A stretch of DNA of 64,000 nucleotides from Nocardioides sp. URHA0032 (GCF_000620645.1 NZ_JIAV01000018.1:248001-312000); one strand, 5' to 3'. Positions 17,339-25,620 are shown, counted from the stretch's first letter. Notes: generated from the sequence alone by a model not told the origin. A program made the numbers and translations.

Positions 17339-18496
17339 ATGCGCAGGATCGTGCTCGGAGCCCTCGTCGCCCTTACCGCCTCGCTGCTCCCGCCGCCCGC
17401 GCACGCGCAGGCACCCACGCCCGAACGCGCGCCGCACTTCCCCGCGCTCCGCGTGCACCGGCTCGTCACGGGGCTCGACCATCCCTGGGACGTGCGCCCG
17501 ATCGGCGACGGGAGGCTGCTGTTCACCCAGCGCGACCGGGCGACCGTGTCGCTGTGGGACGGGCAGCAGGCCCACCCGATCCAGGGGTTCCCGACCGACT
17601 CGGTCTGGGTGTCCGGCGAGACCGGGCTGATGGGGCTGGAGACGGATCCCCACTTCGCCACCAACCGGCGCTTCTACACCTGCCAGGGCGGGACGACCGA
17701 GACCGGCCACGACGTCCGGGTCATGTCCTGGACGCTCACCGAGGACCTCACGACCATCGCGACCAGCAAGGAGCTACTGCACGGGCTCCCCGCGACCAGC
17801 GGGCGGCACGGCGGCTGCCGGCTGCTCGCGCTCGACGACGGCTCGCTCTACGTCGGCACCGGCGACGCCGCGACCGGCACCAACCCGGAGAACAAGAAGT
17901 CGCTCGGTGGCAAGACGCTCCGTCTCGACGCCTCCACCGGCAGGCCGTGGCCGGACAACCCGTTCCACAACTCCGACAACCGCCGGAAGCGCTACGTGCA
18001 GACCTACGGGCACCGCAACGTCCAGGGCCTGACCCTCCGCAAGGACGCCTCGGGAGGCGTCTGGTCGATCGAGCAGGGCACCTACCGCGACGACGAGGTC
18101 AACGTCCTCGAGAACGGCGGGGACTACGGCTACAACCCGGTCCCCGGCTACAACGAGAGCGTGCCGATGACCGACCACTCGCTCCCCGGCCAGCAGATCG
18201 GTGCGGTGTGGCGCTCCGGCGACCCGACCGTCGCGACCTCCGGCGGCGACTTCGTCTACGGCAAGCGCTGGGGCGCGTACGACGGCACCCTCGCGGTCGC
18301 CGCGCTCAAGGGCGAGCGGGTGCTGTTCCTGCGGCTGAAGCCGACCGCGGACCTCGCCGGTGTCCGGGTGCCGCCGGCGCTGCGGAAGTACGGCCGGATC
18401 CGCACCGTCGTCGACGGCCCGGGGTCGGTCGTCTACGTGACCACCGACAACGGCGCGGGCAACGACGTGATCCTGGCGGTGCGGCCGCGCCGCTGA
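17339..18496 (+). CDS. Secreted PQQ-dependent aldose sugar dehydrogenase-like protein
   Basis: Exported protein of 385 aa with a signal peptide ending near AHAQA (residue 26). The rest is a six-bladed propeller of the soluble glucose/sorbosone dehydrogenase family (YliI/Asd-like). Motifs include GLDHPWDV, ETGLMGLETDPHF, YVGTGDAATGTNPENKKSLGGK, TYGHRNVQGL and NGGDYGYNPV, in the usual order. PQQ and calcium ligands are expected in this fold, but no PQQ synthesis genes are in the window. The reaction may be oxidation of aldoses in the periplasm/exterior. Confidence 0.88.
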   Translation: MRRIVLGALVALTASLLPPPAHAQAPTPERAPHFPALRVHRLVTGLDHPWDVRPIGDGRLLFTQRDRATVSLWDGQQAHPIQGFPTDSVWVSGETGLMGLETDPHFATNRRFYTCQGGTTETGHDVRVMSWTLTEDLTTIATSKELLHGLPATSGRHGGCRLLALDDGSLYVGTGDAATGTNPENKKSLGGKTLRLDASTGRPWPDNPFHNSDNRRKRYVQTYGHRNVQGLTLRKDASGGVWSIEQGTYRDDEVNVLENGGDYGYNPVPGYNESVPMTDHSLPGQQIGAVWRSGDPTVATSGGDFVYGKRWGAYDGTLAVAALKGERVLFLRLKPTADLAGVRVPPALRKYGRIRTVVDGPGSVVYVTTDNGAGNDVILAVRPRR

Positions 18497-18545
18497 TGCG
18501 GGCGAAAGGGTCAAGCGACCGGCCCGGGTCGCCGATGATCCATCC

Positions 18546-19370
18546 GTGCTCTCTCGGATGATCCTTCCTGCCCTGCTCCTGCTCGCCGCCCCGCTCGCGC
18601 CGACCCCGGCGCACGCCGCCGACGGCCCGCGCCACCTGGTGGTCGCCTCGTTCAACGTGCTCGGCGCCGACCACACCGACGGCAAGCACGGCCGGCGTGG
18701 GTTCGACGACTCCCCGGCCCGCCTGGACCGGGCGATCAAGCTGCTCCGGCGTACCCACGTCGACCTGGTCGGCTTCCAGGAGCTCCAGGACCCGCAGTAC
18801 GACCGGTTCCTCGCCAGGGTCGGCGACCGGTGGGGCGTCTACGCCGGCGCGGCGTGGGACACCGACAACTCGATCGGCTGGCGGCTGGACCGGTTCTCGC
18901 TCGTGCAGGGCTGGTCCGTCGCGGTGCCGTACTTCCACGGGAACACCCGCTACATGCCGGTCGTCGAGCTGCGCGTGCTCCACACGCGGCGGCACGTGTT
19001 CGTGATGAACACCCACAACCCGGCCGACACGCGCGGAGACGCCTCGGCCTGGCGCGCGCAGGCGGTGCGCACCGAGCGGGCGGTCACCCGGAAGCTGTCG
19101 AACCAGCAGCACGCCCCGGTGATCATGACCGGGGACATGAACGACCGCGCCGCGTTCTTCTGCCCGTTCACCCAGAGCGGTGTCATGCACTCGTTCATCG
19201 GCGGCGGGCACGCCAAGGGAGCCGACTGCCGGCCGCCCGACGCGATGGGCGTCGACTGGATCCTCGGCAACCGGTACGTCGAGTTCGGCGCGCCGCGGGT
19301 CGACCGCTCGGCCCTGGTCGCGGCGACCACCGACCACCCGCTGGTCAGCGCACCGGTCACCCTGCGCTGA
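18546..19370 (+). CDS. Secreted endonuclease/exonuclease/phosphatase-family protein
   Basis: Protein of 274 aa starting with GTG at 18546 and an N-terminal signal peptide (LPALLLLAAPLAPTPAHA). The EEP/DNase I-like fold is shown by VASFNVLG, GFQELQDP, MNTHNPADT, MTGDMND and the terminal TTDHPLVSA, which carries the catalytic Asp-His pair. The family includes DNases, sphingomyelinases and inositol phosphatases. Secretion suggests an extracellular nuclease or phosphodiesterase, but the substrate cannot be read. Its 3' end overlaps the opposite-strand gene at 19357-19608 by 14 bp. Confidence 0.87.
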   Translation: MLSRMILPALLLLAAPLAPTPAHAADGPRHLVVASFNVLGADHTDGKHGRRGFDDSPARLDRAIKLLRRTHVDLVGFQELQDPQYDRFLARVGDRWGVYAGAAWDTDNSIGWRLDRFSLVQGWSVAVPYFHGNTRYMPVVELRVLHTRRHVFVMNTHNPADTRGDASAWRAQAVRTERAVTRKLSNQQHAPVIMTGDMNDRAAFFCPFTQSGVMHSFIGGGHAKGADCRPPDAMGVDWILGNRYVEFGAPRVDRSALVAATTDHPLVSAPVTLR

Positions 19371-19608
19371 GCAGCGCCACCCCGCCGGCCCACAGCAGGA
19401 GCGCGACCACCGCCACCGCCGGCACCCAGCGGGGGTGCAGCGTCCACCAGGCGCAGGCGACGACGAACAGCGCCGCCCACGCCAGCAGCAGCAGGAGCAC
19501 GACCCACCACGGCGCGAACAGCAGGCTCGCGGCGTACAGGAAGAACGCGCACGCCATCCCGGCCATGCCGACGAACGGCCAGGGCGAGACCTCGGCGCGC
19601 TCGATCAC
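19357..19608 (-). CDS. Small membrane protein
   Basis: Protein of 83 aa with three hydrophobic segments (about residues 10-28, 32-54 and 60-80), rich in Trp/Leu/Ala/Val. It starts at GTG 19608, which abuts the stop of the 57-aa gene, and converges on the secreted EEP gene with a 14-bp tail overlap. No family recognised. Confidence 0.6.
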   Translation of the reverse strand: MIERAEVSPWPFVGMAGMACAFFLYAASLLFAPWWVVLLLLLAWAALFVVACAWWTLHPRWVPAVAVVALLLWAGGVALLSAG

Positions 19609-19782
19609 TCAGTCGTTCCAGCTCGGGTCGTCGTCCCAGTCCTGGTTGCGCTGCTCGGCCTTCTCGAGGGCGTGCTCGGCCTCTTCCCGGGTGGGGTACG
19701 GCCCGAGCCGGTCGATGGGCGGGCACACGTCCTCGCCCTGCTCGACCCGGTGGTGCTTGACGCAGAACCAGAAGTCGCTCAT
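19609..19782 (-). CDS. Small conserved actinobacterial protein (57 aa)
   Basis: A 57-aa reading frame from ATG 19782 that begins MSDFWFCVKHHRVEQGEDVC and ends DPSWND. One Cys and two adjacent His (FCVKHH) plus a second Cys suggest a mini zinc knuckle. The middle (GPYPTREEAEHALEKAEQR) reads like a SPOR-type alpha-beta element. The pattern is typical of short conserved actinobacterial proteins, and the composition and acidic tail look genuinely coding. It is sandwiched without gaps between two minus-strand genes. Function unknown. Confidence 0.75.
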   Translation of the reverse strand: MSDFWFCVKHHRVEQGEDVCPPIDRLGPYPTREEAEHALEKAEQRNQDWDDDPSWND

Positions 19783-19791
19783 GCGGCGACC

Positions 19792-20205
19792 CTAGTCCGC
19801 GAGCAGCTGCTCCACGCGCAGCGCGGCGAGCCCGTGGTCGGGGTCACCGCTCATCACGGCGGCCAGCCGCAGGTGCGGCAGCGCGTCGGCGTACCGGCTC
19901 TGGCGCTCCAGGCAGCGGCCGAGCGCGTGCTGCGCCCAGTCGTCGGACGGGTTCTCCTCGACCAGCTTCTCGAGCTCCGCCTCCGCGCGCTGGAGCTGGA
20001 CGCGCATCAGGTAGGCCCAGGCCCGCAGCGTGCGCAGGCCGGTGTTGTCCGGCTCCTGCTCCAGCGCGGGCTCCAGTACCTCGAGCGCCTCCTTGGGCGC
20101 CCGGCGGGCGAGGAGGTCGAAGGCAGTGCGGTACGCCGACTCGGGGGACGCCTGGCCGCCCGGGAAGACGACCGGCGGCGCCTGCAGCTCGTGGTTCTCA
20201 GTCAT
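19792..20205 (-). CDS. Tetratricopeptide repeat protein
   Basis: Protein of 137 aa with about three TPR-like helical pairs. The helices AFDLLARRAPKEALEVLEPAL, TLRAWAYLMRVQLQRAEAEL and ALGRCLERQSRYADALPHLRLA follow the W/L-G-Y-A-P TPR spacing. It probably acts as a small protein-binding adaptor. Its ATG at 20205 overlaps the stop of the GNAT gene (ATGA), so they are co-translated. Confidence 0.82.
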   Translation of the reverse strand: MTENHELQAPPVVFPGGQASPESAYRTAFDLLARRAPKEALEVLEPALEQEPDNTGLRTLRAWAYLMRVQLQRAEAELEKLVEENPSDDWAQHALGRCLERQSRYADALPHLRLAAVMSGDPDHGLAALRVEQLLAD

Positions 20206-20771
20206 GCCTGCTCAACGTCGTTGCCGGCCCGCGGATTCCCGGGCGGCTCGTCGTGGAGGATGCGCTGGAAGAGCACGTGGTCCTGCCACTCGCCGCCGAT
20301 GTAGAGGAACCGTCGCGCCAGGCCGTACTCCTCGAAACCGGCCCTGCGCAGGACGCCCTGGCTCCTGGTGTTGTGCACGAGCGTGCCGGCCTCCAGCCGG
20401 TGCAGCCCGAGCCGTCGTGCCTCGACGGCCGCGTGCTCCACCATCGCGGTCGCGAGGCCCCGCCCGAGGTGGTCGCCGTCGACCCAGTAGCCCACGGTCG
20501 CGCTCTGCAGCATCCCGCGCACGACGTTGTCGATCGCGACCTGCCCGGCGATCGCGCCGTCGTCCCAGAGCAGGAACGGGTGCCGCTTGCCCGCGTCGCG
20601 GTCGGCGGACTGGCGTGCGATGTCCTCGCGCTGGCCCTCGACGGTGAAGAAACGCTCGGGGCGGACCGGGTCCCACGGCGCGAGGTGCTCGCGGTTGCGG
20701 TCGTACGCCGCCGCCCGCGCCTCCGCGTCCTCGATCCTCAGTGGCCGGAGCTCGTAGCCGTCGGGAAGCAC
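20202..20771 (-). CDS. GNAT N-acetyltransferase (RimJ/RimL-like)
   Basis: Acetyltransferase of 189 aa. The acetyl-CoA loop is seen as HLGRGLATAMVEHA (Q/R-x-x-G-x-G/A type). The preceding beta-bulge GYWVDGDHLGRG and the later LHRLEAGTLVHNTRSQGVLRRAGFEEYG are the RimJ/RimL hallmark, suggesting N-terminal acetylation of a protein. The target is unknown. Coupled to the downstream TPR gene. Confidence 0.88.
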   Translation of the reverse strand: MLPDGYELRPLRIEDAEARAAAYDRNREHLAPWDPVRPERFFTVEGQREDIARQSADRDAGKRHPFLLWDDGAIAGQVAIDNVVRGMLQSATVGYWVDGDHLGRGLATAMVEHAAVEARRLGLHRLEAGTLVHNTRSQGVLRRAGFEEYGLARRFLYIGGEWQDHVLFQRILHDEPPGNPRAGNDVEQA

Positions 20772-20840
20772 TCGCTCAGGTTAGTGGGGGCTCGCGGGGT
20801 CGCCCCGAAAGAATTTCGACGAGTTGTCTCACATCCCGGT

Positions 20841-20856
20841 CAGAACCAGGGTTCTG
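20841..20856. repeat. Perfect palindrome CAGAACC-AG-GGTTCTG
   Basis: Two 7-bp arms separated by two bases, located between the divergent GNAT and DUF222-HNH genes, 45 bp before the latter's start. Suitable as an operator for a dimeric regulator. No ligand or regulator is implied by the sequence. Confidence 0.35.
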
Positions 20857-20900
20857 GGCCCTCGAATGTCGGTGGCCGGTGGTGGGGTGGAGCTGTGATC

Positions 20901-22130
20901 GTGACCGACAGCAGCCACCAGCCTCTCGTGGTCGAGGACCTCGACGACGACTGGCTGCTGGCGCTGTGCGAGGACACCGAGGTCGAGTCCCGGCGTCTGG
21001 ACCGCACCAAGCTGCGGCTCGCACTGGAGTGGGCACACCGGCACCCCGCGGCCCCCGAGGACGTCGTCAAGGGCCACGTCGACCCGGTCAGCAATCCCGG
21101 GACCCCCGAGGTGGAGGAGTTCACCGCGGAGTCCCTCGGCGCCGCGTTCGGGATCACCACCCACGCCGCCCTCCAGCTGATGGCCGACGCCCTGGCCCTG
21201 CACCACCGTCTCCCGCGCACCTGGGCGCGCGTCGAGGCTTTGGAGGTGCCCGCCTGGCGGGGCCGCCGGATCGCGCAGGCCACCGGCCCGCTCACCGCCG
21301 AGCAGGCCGCGGCGGTCGACGCCGTCCTCGCCCCCCGGGCCGACAGGTGCGGGGTCCGGGCCATCGACCAGGCCGTGGCCGAGGCCACCGACACCGTCGT
21401 GCAGGAGCAGACCGAGCGGCTGGACCGGAGCAACTGGAACGTCGAGCTCTTCCACGGCCCGATGGCCGGGGCCGGACGCTGGGCCGGCACGTCGGTGCTG
21501 GTGGTCACCGGTGACACCGCCGACCTGACCCACCACTACGAGCAGATCAACGCCCACCTCGAGCCGGGACCGGAGCCGATCGAGGTACGCCGCGCGATCG
21601 CGTTCGGTGTCCTGGCCCGCAAGCTCGGCGGCGGGAAGCCGCCCCGGCTCAGGCTCTACGTGCACGCCGACCTCACCGACCTCGACGACGAGACGATCGG
21701 CACCGGATCGGTCGAGCGGCTCGGTCCGCTGACGATGGGCCGGATCAAGGAGTGGGTCGGCCACGCCCAGGTGACCGTGCTGCCGGTGCTGCGGATGGAC
21801 CGGTCGGACTCCGTCGACCGGCACGACCCGCCGCCGTGGATGCGGGAGCTCGTCATCCTGCGCGACCAGCACTGCGTGTTCCCGCACTGCCAGACCGACG
21901 CCCGGTCCTGCGACCTCGACCACGTCATCGCCTACCGAGACGGCGGTCCGACCTGCCCGTCGAACCTCGCACCGCTGTGCCGACGCCACCACCGCGCCAA
22001 GACCCGACGACGATGGCGCTACCGACGCGACCCCGACGGCACCTACACCTGGACCGGACCCCACGACCGCCGCTTCACCGTCTCGTCCGACGGCACGGCG
22101 TCGCTGCCGCCTGCTTCACTCGGCCCATGA
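20901..22130 (+). CDS. DUF222 / HNH endonuclease domain protein
   Basis: Protein of 409 aa. The N-terminal 300 residues are the alpha-helical DUF222 domain. The C-terminus has an HNH nuclease motif: CVFPHCQTDARSCDLDHVIAY, then NLAPLCRRHHRAKT, with the two CxxC-like zinc pairs and the His-Asn-His order intact. The start is GTG 20901 (GGTGGAG eight bases upstream); GTG 20895 in frame is an alternative. Such genes are multicopy in actinobacteria and often linked to mobile DNA. Stop overlaps the next start (ATGA). Confidence 0.88.
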   Translation: MTDSSHQPLVVEDLDDDWLLALCEDTEVESRRLDRTKLRLALEWAHRHPAAPEDVVKGHVDPVSNPGTPEVEEFTAESLGAAFGITTHAALQLMADALALHHRLPRTWARVEALEVPAWRGRRIAQATGPLTAEQAAAVDAVLAPRADRCGVRAIDQAVAEATDTVVQEQTERLDRSNWNVELFHGPMAGAGRWAGTSVLVVTGDTADLTHHYEQINAHLEPGPEPIEVRRAIAFGVLARKLGGGKPPRLRLYVHADLTDLDDETIGTGSVERLGPLTMGRIKEWVGHAQVTVLPVLRMDRSDSVDRHDPPPWMRELVILRDQHCVFPHCQTDARSCDLDHVIAYRDGGPTCPSNLAPLCRRHHRAKTRRRWRYRRDPDGTYTWTGPHDRRFTVSSDGTASLPPASLGP

Positions 22131-22888
22131 CGTCGTTCCGCGCCCTCCACCACGCCGGGCTGCCCCTGCTGCTGCCGAACGCGTGGGACGTGCCGTCGGC
22201 GATCGCGTTCGTGGAGGCGGGGTTCCCCGCGGTGGGGACCACGAGCTTCGGGGTCGCGACGTCGGCGGGGCACCCGGACGGGGACGGCACGACCCGTGAC
22301 GCCAACCTGGTGCTCGCGCGGCGGCTGAAGCGCCTTCCGGTGCCGGTCTCGGTCGACGTCGAGGACGGGTATTCCGAGGATCCCGCACAGGTCGCGGAGT
22401 ACGTCGCCGAGCTGGGCGTCGACGGCGTCAACATCGAGGACAGCGCCGCGGCACTGCTGGTCGACCCCGCGCGGCACGCCGCCAAGGTGGCGGCCGTCAA
22501 GGAGCGCAGCCCCGACGTGTTCGTGAACGCGCGCGTCGACACCTACTGGTTCGGCCAGGACGCGACCGTCGAGGCGACCGTCGCGCGGGCGATGGCGTAC
22601 GTCGCCGCGGGGGCCGACGGCGTCTTCGTGCCGGGCCTCACGGACCCGGCCGCGATCCGCGAGATCGCCGCCGCCGTCCCGGCTCCCCTCAACCTCCTCC
22701 CGGTGCCCGGGATGACGCTCGCCGAGCTCGCCGGCCTCGGCGTACGCCGGGTCAGCACCGGCTCGCTGCCCTACCGCGCGGCCGTCGACGCGGCCGTGGC
22801 GGTCGCGACGACCATCCGCGACGGAGGTCCCCCGCCGGCCGCCACGCCGTACGACGAGGCGCAGGCCCGGCTGCGCCGCTATCCTTGA
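22127..22888 (+). CDS. Isocitrate lyase / PEP mutase family protein (copy 2)
   Basis: TIM-barrel protein of 253 aa. Motifs are LPNAWDVPSA, VSVDVEDGYSEDP (metal-binding), GVNIEDS and FVNARVDTYW, as in oxaloacetate decarboxylase/methylisocitrate lyase-like single-domain enzymes. The ATG at 22127 overlaps the DUF222-HNH stop. It is paralogous to 2645-3421, which it resembles in motif order and length. The exact substrate is undetermined. Its stop falls at the 5' edge of the RNase P RNA gene. Confidence 0.85.
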   Translation: MTSFRALHHAGLPLLLPNAWDVPSAIAFVEAGFPAVGTTSFGVATSAGHPDGDGTTRDANLVLARRLKRLPVPVSVDVEDGYSEDPAQVAEYVAELGVDGVNIEDSAAALLVDPARHAAKVAAVKERSPDVFVNARVDTYWFGQDATVEATVARAMAYVAAGADGVFVPGLTDPAAIREIAAAVPAPLNLLPVPGMTLAELAGLGVRRVSTGSLPYRAAVDAAVAVATTIRDGGPPPAATPYDEAQARLRRYP

Positions 22889-22890
22889 GC

Positions 22891-23281
22891 CGCGGATGGG
22901 CTGGCCGGGCGACCGCGTGGAGGCAACTCCCCGAGGAAGGTCCGGGCTCCACAGGGCAAGGTGGTGGGTAACACCCACCCGGGGCAACCCGCGGGAAAGT
23001 GCCACAGAGAACAGACCGCCCCTCCCGTCTCGACGAGAGGGGTAAGGGTGAAACGGTGGAGTAAGAGCCCACCAGCGACCGGGGCGACCCGGCCGGCTCG
23101 GCAAACCCCACCTGGAGCAAGGTCAAGAAGTTCGGTGCTCGCACCGGACGCGCGCACGTTCGAGGGCGGCCCGCCCGAGTGCGCGGGTAGACCGCTGGAG
23201 GGCGTCGGCAACGGCGCTCGTAGATGGATGGTCGCCACGCTTCGGCGTACAGAACCCGGCCTACAGGCCAGCCCGTCCGCA
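22891..23281 (+). ncRNA. rnpB: RNase P RNA component, bacterial class A
   Basis: Catalytic RNA that trims tRNA 5' ends. The P1 stem is visible: CGGATGGGCTGGCC at 22893 pairs with GGCCAGCCCGTCCG ending at 23279. The conserved GAGGAAGGTCCGGGCTC (CR-I) lies at 22932-22950. The segment ACAGGGCAAGGTGGTGGGTAA follows, and AGGGTGAAACGGTG with GTAAGAGCCCACC (CR-II/III) is near 23045-23075. The 3' conserved ACAGAACCCGGCCTACAGGCC (CR-V) is at 23249-23269. Ends are estimated from the P1 helix and may be off by several bases. Confidence 0.95.
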
Positions 23282-23303
23282 CAACTACCGTCTTCCGCTC
23301 GCT

Positions 23304-23346
23304 GGTCGAGTAGCCGAGCGAGGAACGAGCGAGGCGTATCGAGACC
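23304..23346. repeat. Dispersed intergenic repeat (GGTCGAGTAGCCGAGCGAGG... family)
   Basis: A 43-bp element reading GGTCGAGTAGCCGAGCGAGG and ending GGCGTATCGAGACC. It has imperfectly complementary ends that could form a hairpin and an internal tandem GAGCGAGGAAC/GAGCGAGG. The same motif is familiar as a multicopy intergenic element in Nocardioides and related genomes. Here it lies 22 bp after rnpB and may act as its terminator hairpin. Only one copy is in this window. Confidence 0.6.
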
Positions 23347-23396
23347 CCCGCAGCGAACCCGGGACGTAGGCCTCGGTCCGTAGCTAGGGTCCGAAT

Positions 23397-24221
23397 ATGT
23401 CCGCCGACGAGAAGCAGATGAAGCTCCGTTACGCCGGCGTCTGCCGTCGCTGCGGAGCCGAGCTGACGGCCCGCACAGAGGCGATCTACGAGCGCTCGAC
23501 GAAGACCGTCCGCTGCCTCGACTGCTCCCCTGCTGAGCCAGCGCCGCTGGACGAGCTTGTCGAGTCCCCGGAGCCGATCGACATCGGCACCCCCGGTGCC
23601 TCCGCAAGACGCGAGTACGAGCGTCGCCAGGCCAAGCGCGAGACGCGCGTCCGCGAGAAGCACCCCAAGCTCGGCGGCCTGATCCTCGCGCTGAGCGACG
23701 ACCCGCAGTCCACGATGGTCTGGGACCAAGGCGCCAACGGCGAGGAGACCCTCGGCCAAGGTCTCAACAAGCTCGCCTCCGACACACTGCGCGTCCTCCA
23801 CGACCGCCGCATCCCCGGCACCCGCGCCAACATCGACCACATCGCCGTCACGCCGACCGGCATCTACGTCATCGACGCCAAGAAGTACAAGGGCCGACCA
23901 TCGCTCAAGGTCGAGGGCGGCATCCTCCGCCCCCGCGTCGAGAAGCTCCTGGTCGGCACTCGCGACCAGACCAAACTTGTGGACGGCGTCCTCAAGCAGG
24001 TCGACGTCGTCCGCGCGATCATCGGCAACGACATCCCCGTCACCGGCGTCCTCTGCTTCATCGAAGCGGACTGGCCGCTCGTCGGCGGCGCCTTCAGCAC
24101 CCGCGGGGTCGAGGTCCTTTGGCCAAAAAAGCTCTACCCGCGGCTCACCACCGACGGCTCGATTGCCTCTGACGTCGAGGATTTGCACCGCAGGTTGGTG
24201 TCAGCGCTGCCGCCCGCATGA
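23397..24221 (+). CDS. NERD-domain (nuclease-related) protein with N-terminal zinc ribbon
   Basis: Protein of 274 aa. The N-terminal zinc ribbon has Cys16-Cys19 (CRRC) and Cys40-Cys43 (CLDC). A basic coiled segment (about 75-95) leads into a NERD domain near 120-240, marked by NIDHIAVTPTGIYVIDAKKYKG with the D...K active-site-like pattern of the restriction-nuclease fold. NERD proteins are thought to process nucleic acid, often beside mobile DNA. The gene borders the prophage-scar region. Intact frame. Confidence 0.85.
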   Translation: MSADEKQMKLRYAGVCRRCGAELTARTEAIYERSTKTVRCLDCSPAEPAPLDELVESPEPIDIGTPGASARREYERRQAKRETRVREKHPKLGGLILALSDDPQSTMVWDQGANGEETLGQGLNKLASDTLRVLHDRRIPGTRANIDHIAVTPTGIYVIDAKKYKGRPSLKVEGGILRPRVEKLLVGTRDQTKLVDGVLKQVDVVRAIIGNDIPVTGVLCFIEADWPLVGGAFSTRGVEVLWPKKLYPRLTTDGSIASDVEDLHRRLVSALPPA

Positions 24222-24458
24222 ATGTGACGTGAACCGACGCCCCGCTGCACAGCGCACAGAATGGCGCGCCTGCGTATGCCTCGATCGGCGTCACAACCTC
24301 CCGCGCAGTGAGGAAGTCACCGATCCGGCGAGCAGTCTTCGCGTCCTGCACCCGACGCTCGTTCGCGGCCTTCACCTGCGGAGCAGCTGCCCCTTGCCGG
24401 CGAGCGCACACTTCGAGCAGTCCTTCAAAGGTTCCAGCGGCACCTCACGCGCCATAGG

Positions 24459-25329
24459 TCACGCCACGACCCGAAACCGGCCGTGGCTCAGACGCGTCAA
24501 CGACGACTCCCCAGAGACACCGTCAGCATCCGCACCGGTGTACCCGAGATTGCGCTGCCACCGCGCGTACGCCTGCCGGGTGTCGGGACCGAACACGCCG
24601 TCGACGGTGAGCTTGGTCCCGAGTTCCGTGTTGAGCGCGGCTGGATCCCCCTCACGCCCGGGAGCGCCATGACGACCTCCGCCTGGTGGGTGACGTTCGA
24701 CAGGTCGACCGCAGGCAGCGCCGGCTTCGGGGCGTCTTCGGGCCCTTGTGTGAACCAGGCTTTCGCCCGGGCGTCCCAGCGGCTGCGGCGGCGATGTCGG
24801 CACGGAACTTGTCCAGGTCGAGCATGCCCCGGGTCCCACTCGCCGGTCGTCGACGTCTCCTTGTGTGCGCGCTGCTCTGGACGGACGTGCCGAGGAGGCG
24901 CTCGAGGACGACGCCGGTGGTGACCATCGCGTCGTACTAGGCGGGCTTCCAGCCTTCGGATCCGGTGTTCTGGACCTCGACGCCGATGTAGAGGACGTTG
25001 CCGTCTCCGCCTGCGACGCTCGGGGAGGGGCGTGCGACGCCGGCGTGGTTGGCGCGCCCGGCTGAGCACACGTACACGGCTCCGTCGCGGCCGATCGACA
25101 GGTGGGAGAGCGGTGCGGGGAGGTCGGACCGGCCGTCGCAGGCGAGCCACTTCGCGTACGCGAGGCCGCCGGGCGCGCCGCCGGTGTCGTGCCAGAGGAC
25201 GCCGACGGGGTCGAACCCGCCGGTGTAGCTGGGGCGGCCGCGCCTCTGCCAGCCGTCGATCTCGACGACGGTGAGTCCTGCTGTGCGGGGCAGCTTCGGG
25301 AGGGTGGGTGGCAGGTAGCGGTACGTCAT
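24459..25329 (-). pseudogene. Decayed phage endolysin (amidase + peptidoglycan-binding domain)
   Basis: Reads leftward from ATG 25329. The first 130 codons (25329-24940) give a good N-acetylmuramoyl-L-alanine amidase (Amidase_2): VLWHDTGGAPGG, LSHLSIGRDGAVYVCSAGRANHAG and YIGVEVQNTG. A TAG at 24937-24939 then interrupts it; the frame resumes with YDAMVTTGVVLERLL, so a CAG-to-TAG change is likely. Homologous stretches continue in alternating frames: AHKETSTTGEWDPG, LDKFRADIAAAA, LPAVDLSNVTHQAEV and finally a peptidoglycan-binding module (TVDGVFGPDTRQAYARWQR). At least three frameshifts are needed. This is a phage lysin remnant. Confidence 0.85.
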
Positions 25330-25372
25330 GCCTGGGACGGTCCGATTCGTCGGCCCCAGGGCAGGGGTCAGA

Positions 25373-25618
25373 TCAGCGCTGTCGTGACGACAACCCCACG
25401 GCCTGGTGAGCCATGACGGCCAGCACGAACGCAGCGATCCAGCCGATGAGGGTCCACCCGAGGAACAGGTTCAGCCAGAAGATCGCCCACGCGTTCGACT
25501 TCCCGCGCAGGGCCGCGATCATCCACGGGAGGAAGTACCCGACGGTGAGGACGGTCAGGACGACGCTGATGGTGGCGCTGATCGGCCGGGCGCGCCGGTC
25601 GGTGATGACCCTGGCCAT
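25373..25618 (-). CDS. Superinfection-immunity-like small membrane protein
   Basis: Protein of 81 aa with two hydrophobic helices (about residues 13-36 and 44-70). The sequence YFLPWMIAALRGKSNAWAIF followed by WLNLFLGWTLIGWIAAFVLA is the characteristic core of the T4 Imm-type superinfection immunity family, found on phages and across bacteria. Phage members block DNA entry by related phages. It follows the DUF4839 gene by 2 bp and lies beside the endolysin remnant, so it is plausibly prophage-derived cargo. Confidence 0.8.
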   Translation of the reverse strand: MARVITDRRARPISATISVVLTVLTVGYFLPWMIAALRGKSNAWAIFWLNLFLGWTLIGWIAAFVLAVMAHQAVGLSSRQR

Positions 25619-25620
25619 GG

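Noticed and set aside
22960-23383. Open frames inside the rnpB region on both strands
   Set aside because: The stretch is explained by conserved RNase P RNA elements; the frames have no protein motifs.
22889-23400. Attachment site or tRNA near rnpB as island integration point
   Set aside because: No tRNA-like cloverleaf and no matching direct repeat at the right boundary near 62.9 kb was found by eye.
24145-24453. Minus-strand fragment with CALCSG and a Lys/Arg-rich helix after the NERD gene
   Set aside because: Could be a small decayed mobile-element gene, but frame, start and homology are all unclear, and it overlaps the NERD 3' end.
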